Positions 33,701 through 36,147 of a stretch of 36,147 nucleotides of DNA are shown here, piece by piece. Made by a program: the position numbers and the translations under genes. How positions within the stretch are numbered: the stretch's first letter is position 1; every line of letters starts with the position of its first letter. The notes under the pieces were generated by a model. That model was not told the DNA's origin, made no database searches, and saw only the letters and a program-made list of their open reading frames with translations. This DNA is from Ignavibacterium sp. (GTDB lineage: Bacteria; Bacteroidota; Ignavibacteria; Ignavibacteriales; Ignavibacteriaceae): assembly GCA_025056745.1 (NCBI GenBank), contig JANWVQ010000065.1:1-36147 (forward strand), written 5' to 3'.

Positions 33701-33738
33701 AATAACCTTCAGAGTTTAAAGTTACTCTGAAGGTTATT
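33701..33738. terminator. Bidirectional terminator between convergent operons
   Basis: A perfect 15-bp stem, AATAACCTTCAGAGT (33701-33715) with ACTCTGAAGGTTATT (33724-33738), has an 8-nt loop. It lies 1 nt after the PEGA-like gene and 5 nt from the stop of the convergent TonB receptor. A/T-rich stem ends provide the U-tract on both strands. It is the strongest hairpin in the window. Confidence 0.9.
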
Positions 33739-33743
33739 AATTG

Positions 33744-35981
33744 TTAGAAGTTTACCTTCAGTCCAATATTAAAACTAAAAGGTATATTAGGTCTATATCC
33801 TTGAGGCAAATTAGCAACAATTGCTTTATTATTTAACAAGTTATCAATTGTTAAAAATGTCGTAAACATTTCTGAGAATTTATAGTTTGATGAAAAATCT
33901 AATATTAAAAATTCTTTAAGCGCATTAACATATTTGTAAGCGACATTAGCATTTGGAACAATTATCTCACCCTGCCCTGGTTTTATACGCGTTGTACTAG
34001 TATATCGTGCAATGAATGTAGAACTGAAGTTTTTATAATTTAAGCTAAAACTTATTGTTAAAAGGTGAGGAGAAATGAAAGGTATCTTGTCCCCTTTGTT
34101 TATGAGTTCATTTCCCCAATCACCGCCACCGCCAATAAATGTCTCTTGAAATGAAGCATCTGTATACGTATAAGCTATATTTATTGGTATTGAAAATTCG
34201 GAAACTTTGTTGTTACTAAATAGTATGTATTCAAAATTCAATTCTAAACCTTTGATTATTGCTCTTCCTGCGTTATATATATTACCAGTTCCGGAGCCAC
34301 CACTTGAAAGATTATCTGAACCTAAGATGTTTTTATAATTATTTAAGAATCCTACTAATTGAAAGTTAAGGTTATTTTTTTCAAAACGATATCCGATTTC
34401 ATAATTTATTGAAGTCTCTGGCTTTGCTTGCCTTTGTGTTGAATTTATTGAGGGCATTCCCGGCGGGGAAAATCCCTTATGAATTCCTAAAAAGAAATTC
34501 ATATATTCATTAAAATCATAAGTCAATCCAAATCCAGGTAACAATACATCTAAATTGTTTTCAGCTGAAATTAAATTTGTTCCAAGTCTTGCATTGTCAT
34601 TGTTTCCATAATTTTTAACAGCAAGTTTTATTTTTTCAAATCTAAAGCCAGGACTTAGTTTCAATTTATCATAGCTAATTTCATAACTCAAAAATGTAGC
34701 AAAACTTCGTGCATTTCTTATTTGATTTTCTTGATTACCTTTGATACCTGCAGAAGTTAGAATCATCTTCCCATTATTCATCAAATAGGTAGAGCGCGTT
34801 GCAAATCTATCTGCTTGGTCAATATGATAACGAAAACCGAATATTATTCGATGAAACACATTAGAGGTATTAAAAAAGTATTGAGAATTTAATTGAATAC
34901 CTTTTGAAAAATAATTTCTTGCAGCACTTTGATAGTCAATGTTACCATTCAATTGACCAGTCATTATCAGATAAGATGTTTGATTAGTGATTGGATCTTG
35001 TAAAATATTATTCAAACTTTGACCATTAATTGAATTAACTCTTGACCAGTCTCTAAATACAGTGGAGTAATATGCGGTCGTGTTTATAGATAAACCAGTT
35101 ATTGGATTTATAGAATGAGTTAAAGATATGTTATTATGTTTCATATCCAAAAAATCATTCTGAGTTGCAGAATATCTTCTCAGTGGATTTTTCTTAAAAT
35201 CCTCGTAAGTTAATCCCAAATATGTCTCGTTTGCCTCTTCAGCAGCATTAATGAATTTTAATGTCAAAGATTGATGAATATTTGCATCTTCATCTGTTAG
35301 TAATCTTACCTTTGCCATAATGTCTCTTCTATCAAATCCAGTATTACCACCATTGTCTAATTGTTTAAAGCCATTACTACTTATTCGATTAATTTCAAAG
35401 ACATATTCAATATTTTCTCGGCTATCTCCAATCCATAATCTTTGTTGATTATTTCCATAAGAACCATAGGATAAATGAGCATATCCTTTAAATGAATTTG
35501 GAATAGCAGTAGATAATAAATTTATGGCACCACCTATTGTATATGGTCCATACTTAATCTGGCTACTACCTTTAAGTACTTCGACTCCCTGCATTCTAGA
35601 GAATGTTGGGAAATAGTAAGCAGCTGGATCTGAGTAAGGTGCTGGAGCAATTAGAATCCCATCTTCCATTAAAGTTATCTTGGCACTTCTATTAACTGGT
35701 GTTCCTCTCAAACCGATGTTAGGTCTTAAACCAAATCCTTCTTCATCACGAATATTTATTCCAGGAACTGTTCTTAAGACATTGTTTACATTTGTTTGAT
35801 TTAGTTTTTCTAATTTTGAAGAGCTAATATACTGCCCAGCACCAGGAATAGATCTAGCTTTATTTCCGATAATTACAACATTCTCAAGATTTACACTCAT
35901 AGTTGAATCGCTTGATGAATTTTGAGAATAAATTAAACCACTGAATGATAAATAGATTGAAAAAAGAATTAAAAATTTCAT
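33744..35981 (-). CDS. TonB-dependent outer-membrane receptor, FecA-like
   Basis: 745-aa receptor with a signal peptide (MKFLILFSIYLSFSGLIYSQ). The plug domain follows almost directly (about 30-150): VNLENVVIIGNKARSIPGAG, NVNNVLRTVPGINIRDEEGFGLRPNIGLRGT, KITLMEDGILIAPAPYSDPAAYYFPTFSRMQGVEVLKGSSQIKYGPYTIGGAINLL. The rest is a 22-strand-type barrel ending in NIGLKVNF with terminal Phe. PYSDPAAYYFP and the barrel segment NPLRRYSATQNDFLDMKHNNISLTH resemble FecA-type ferric-citrate receptors. There is no N-terminal STN signalling domain, so FecIR-style signalling is unlikely. An AraC-family gene lies 105 nt upstream on the same strand and may control it. The substrate (a ferric complex is most likely) is an inference. 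Confidence 0.88.
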   Translation of the reverse strand: MKFLILFSIYLSFSGLIYSQNSSSDSTMSVNLENVVIIGNKARSIPGAGQYISSSKLEKLNQTNVNNVLRTVPGINIRDEEGFGLRPNIGLRGTPVNRSAKITLMEDGILIAPAPYSDPAAYYFPTFSRMQGVEVLKGSSQIKYGPYTIGGAINLLSTAIPNSFKGYAHLSYGSYGNNQQRLWIGDSRENIEYVFEINRISSNGFKQLDNGGNTGFDRRDIMAKVRLLTDEDANIHQSLTLKFINAAEEANETYLGLTYEDFKKNPLRRYSATQNDFLDMKHNNISLTHSINPITGLSINTTAYYSTVFRDWSRVNSINGQSLNNILQDPITNQTSYLIMTGQLNGNIDYQSAARNYFSKGIQLNSQYFFNTSNVFHRIIFGFRYHIDQADRFATRSTYLMNNGKMILTSAGIKGNQENQIRNARSFATFLSYEISYDKLKLSPGFRFEKIKLAVKNYGNNDNARLGTNLISAENNLDVLLPGFGLTYDFNEYMNFFLGIHKGFSPPGMPSINSTQRQAKPETSINYEIGYRFEKNNLNFQLVGFLNNYKNILGSDNLSSGGSGTGNIYNAGRAIIKGLELNFEYILFSNNKVSEFSIPINIAYTYTDASFQETFIGGGGDWGNELINKGDKIPFISPHLLTISFSLNYKNFSSTFIARYTSTTRIKPGQGEIIVPNANVAYKYVNALKEFLILDFSSNYKFSEMFTTFLTIDNLLNNKAIVANLPQGYRPNIPFSFNIGLKVNF

Positions 35982-36086
35982 TTGTTTCCCTGTTAATGTT
36001 GAACATAAATTTCAATACGAAAATAGAAAGTTAGATTGCTTTAAGTTTTAGAATTTAGGAAAAAGGTTTTAGATATTAGGAAAATT

Positions 36087-36147
36087 TTAGATTTGTTTTA
36101 CGAATTCATTTGGTGAGATGCCAAAATAATTTTTATATGCTTGACTA
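36087..36147 (-). CDS. AraC-family transcriptional regulator, C-terminal end only
   Basis: Reading the minus strand from the window edge, 19 sense codons encode SQAYKNYFGISPNEFVKQI and then TAA at 36089-36087. Phe/Tyr-Lys-x-Tyr-Phe-Gly-x-(S/T)-Pro-x-x-(F/Y) is the signature end of the second helix-turn-helix of AraC/XylS regulators, so the gene continues beyond the right edge. It lies 105 nt upstream of, and on the same strand as, the FecA-like receptor, a common arrangement for iron-uptake control. The first base of the window edge splits a codon. The short length limits the evidence to one motif, but that motif is distinctive. Confidence 0.8.
   Translation of the reverse strand, partial: SQAYKNYFGISPNEFVKQI

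Noticed and set aside
1-36147. Search for tRNA, rRNA, CRISPR arrays, insertion sequences and phage genes
   Set aside because: No repeat-spacer pattern, transposase, integrase or cloverleaf-like sequence was found by eye; small RNAs cannot be excluded without a covariance-model scan.

Overview
The window is AT-rich bacterial chromosome with no rRNA, tRNA, CRISPR array, phage or transposase gene visible. The organism looks like a member of the Bacteroidota/Ignavibacteriota/Chlorobi (FCB) group. The evidence is two secreted proteins with type IX secretion (T9SS) C-terminal sorting domains carrying NYPNPFNP-like motifs, several outer-membrane beta-barrels including two TonB-dependent-receptor-like proteins, and promoter-like elements of the Bacteroidota form TTG-N(19-21)-TAnnTTTG. 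NYPNPFNP spelling is especially typical of Ignavibacteria. Genus cannot be fixed from this sequence alone.

Layout. 1-7.6 kb (+): the 3' part of a dihydrolipoamide dehydrogenase gene; prs-rplY-pth-hppA (PRPP synthesis, ribosomal protein L25, peptidyl-tRNA hydrolase, membrane pyrophosphatase); then rpsF-ssb-rpsR-rplI, with its own promoter, a leader hairpin and a strong intrinsic terminator. 7.6-11.3 kb: a small one-TM protein (+), facing a minus-strand run hslV-hslU-ferredoxin-geranylgeranyl reductase. 11.4-16.1 kb (-): an envelope/secretion block of a beta-propeller T9SS protein, a short T9SS protein, a TlpA-like thioredoxin and a DUF6029-like outer-membrane barrel. 16.2-19.7 kb (-): a tight trio of SpoIID/LytB-like protein, GT4 glycosyltransferase and DUF4922 HIT-like nucleotidyltransferase. 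19.9-21.3 kb (+): arginase and a multi-pass membrane protein. 21.3-24.7 kb (-): TonB-receptor-like barrel, ECF sigma factor and anti-sigma factor. 25.0-33.7 kb (+): one long, mostly overlapping run of prenyl diphosphate synthase (C20 product predicted), HPr, Enzyme I, phosphoglucose/phosphomannose isomerase, a 941-aa zincin + beta-propeller + Omp85-type barrel fusion, a BamB-like lipoprotein propeller and a PEGA-like membrane protein. It ends in a 15-bp hairpin terminator shared with a FecA-like TonB receptor (-), which is preceded by the C-terminal end of an AraC-family regulator at the right edge.

Two assemblies deserve most attention. First, the protease/propeller/Omp85 fusion followed directly by a BamB-like lipoprotein looks like an uncharacterised outer-membrane assembly or quality-control module. 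Second, an archaeal-style geranylgeranyl reductase with a dedicated 2[4Fe-4S] ferredoxin, plus a type-I prenyl synthase elsewhere in the window, suggests saturation of C20-type isoprenoids, and possibly the archaeal-like lipid capacity proposed for FCB bacteria. The SpoIID-GT4-DUF4922 trio is a further candidate unexplained system.
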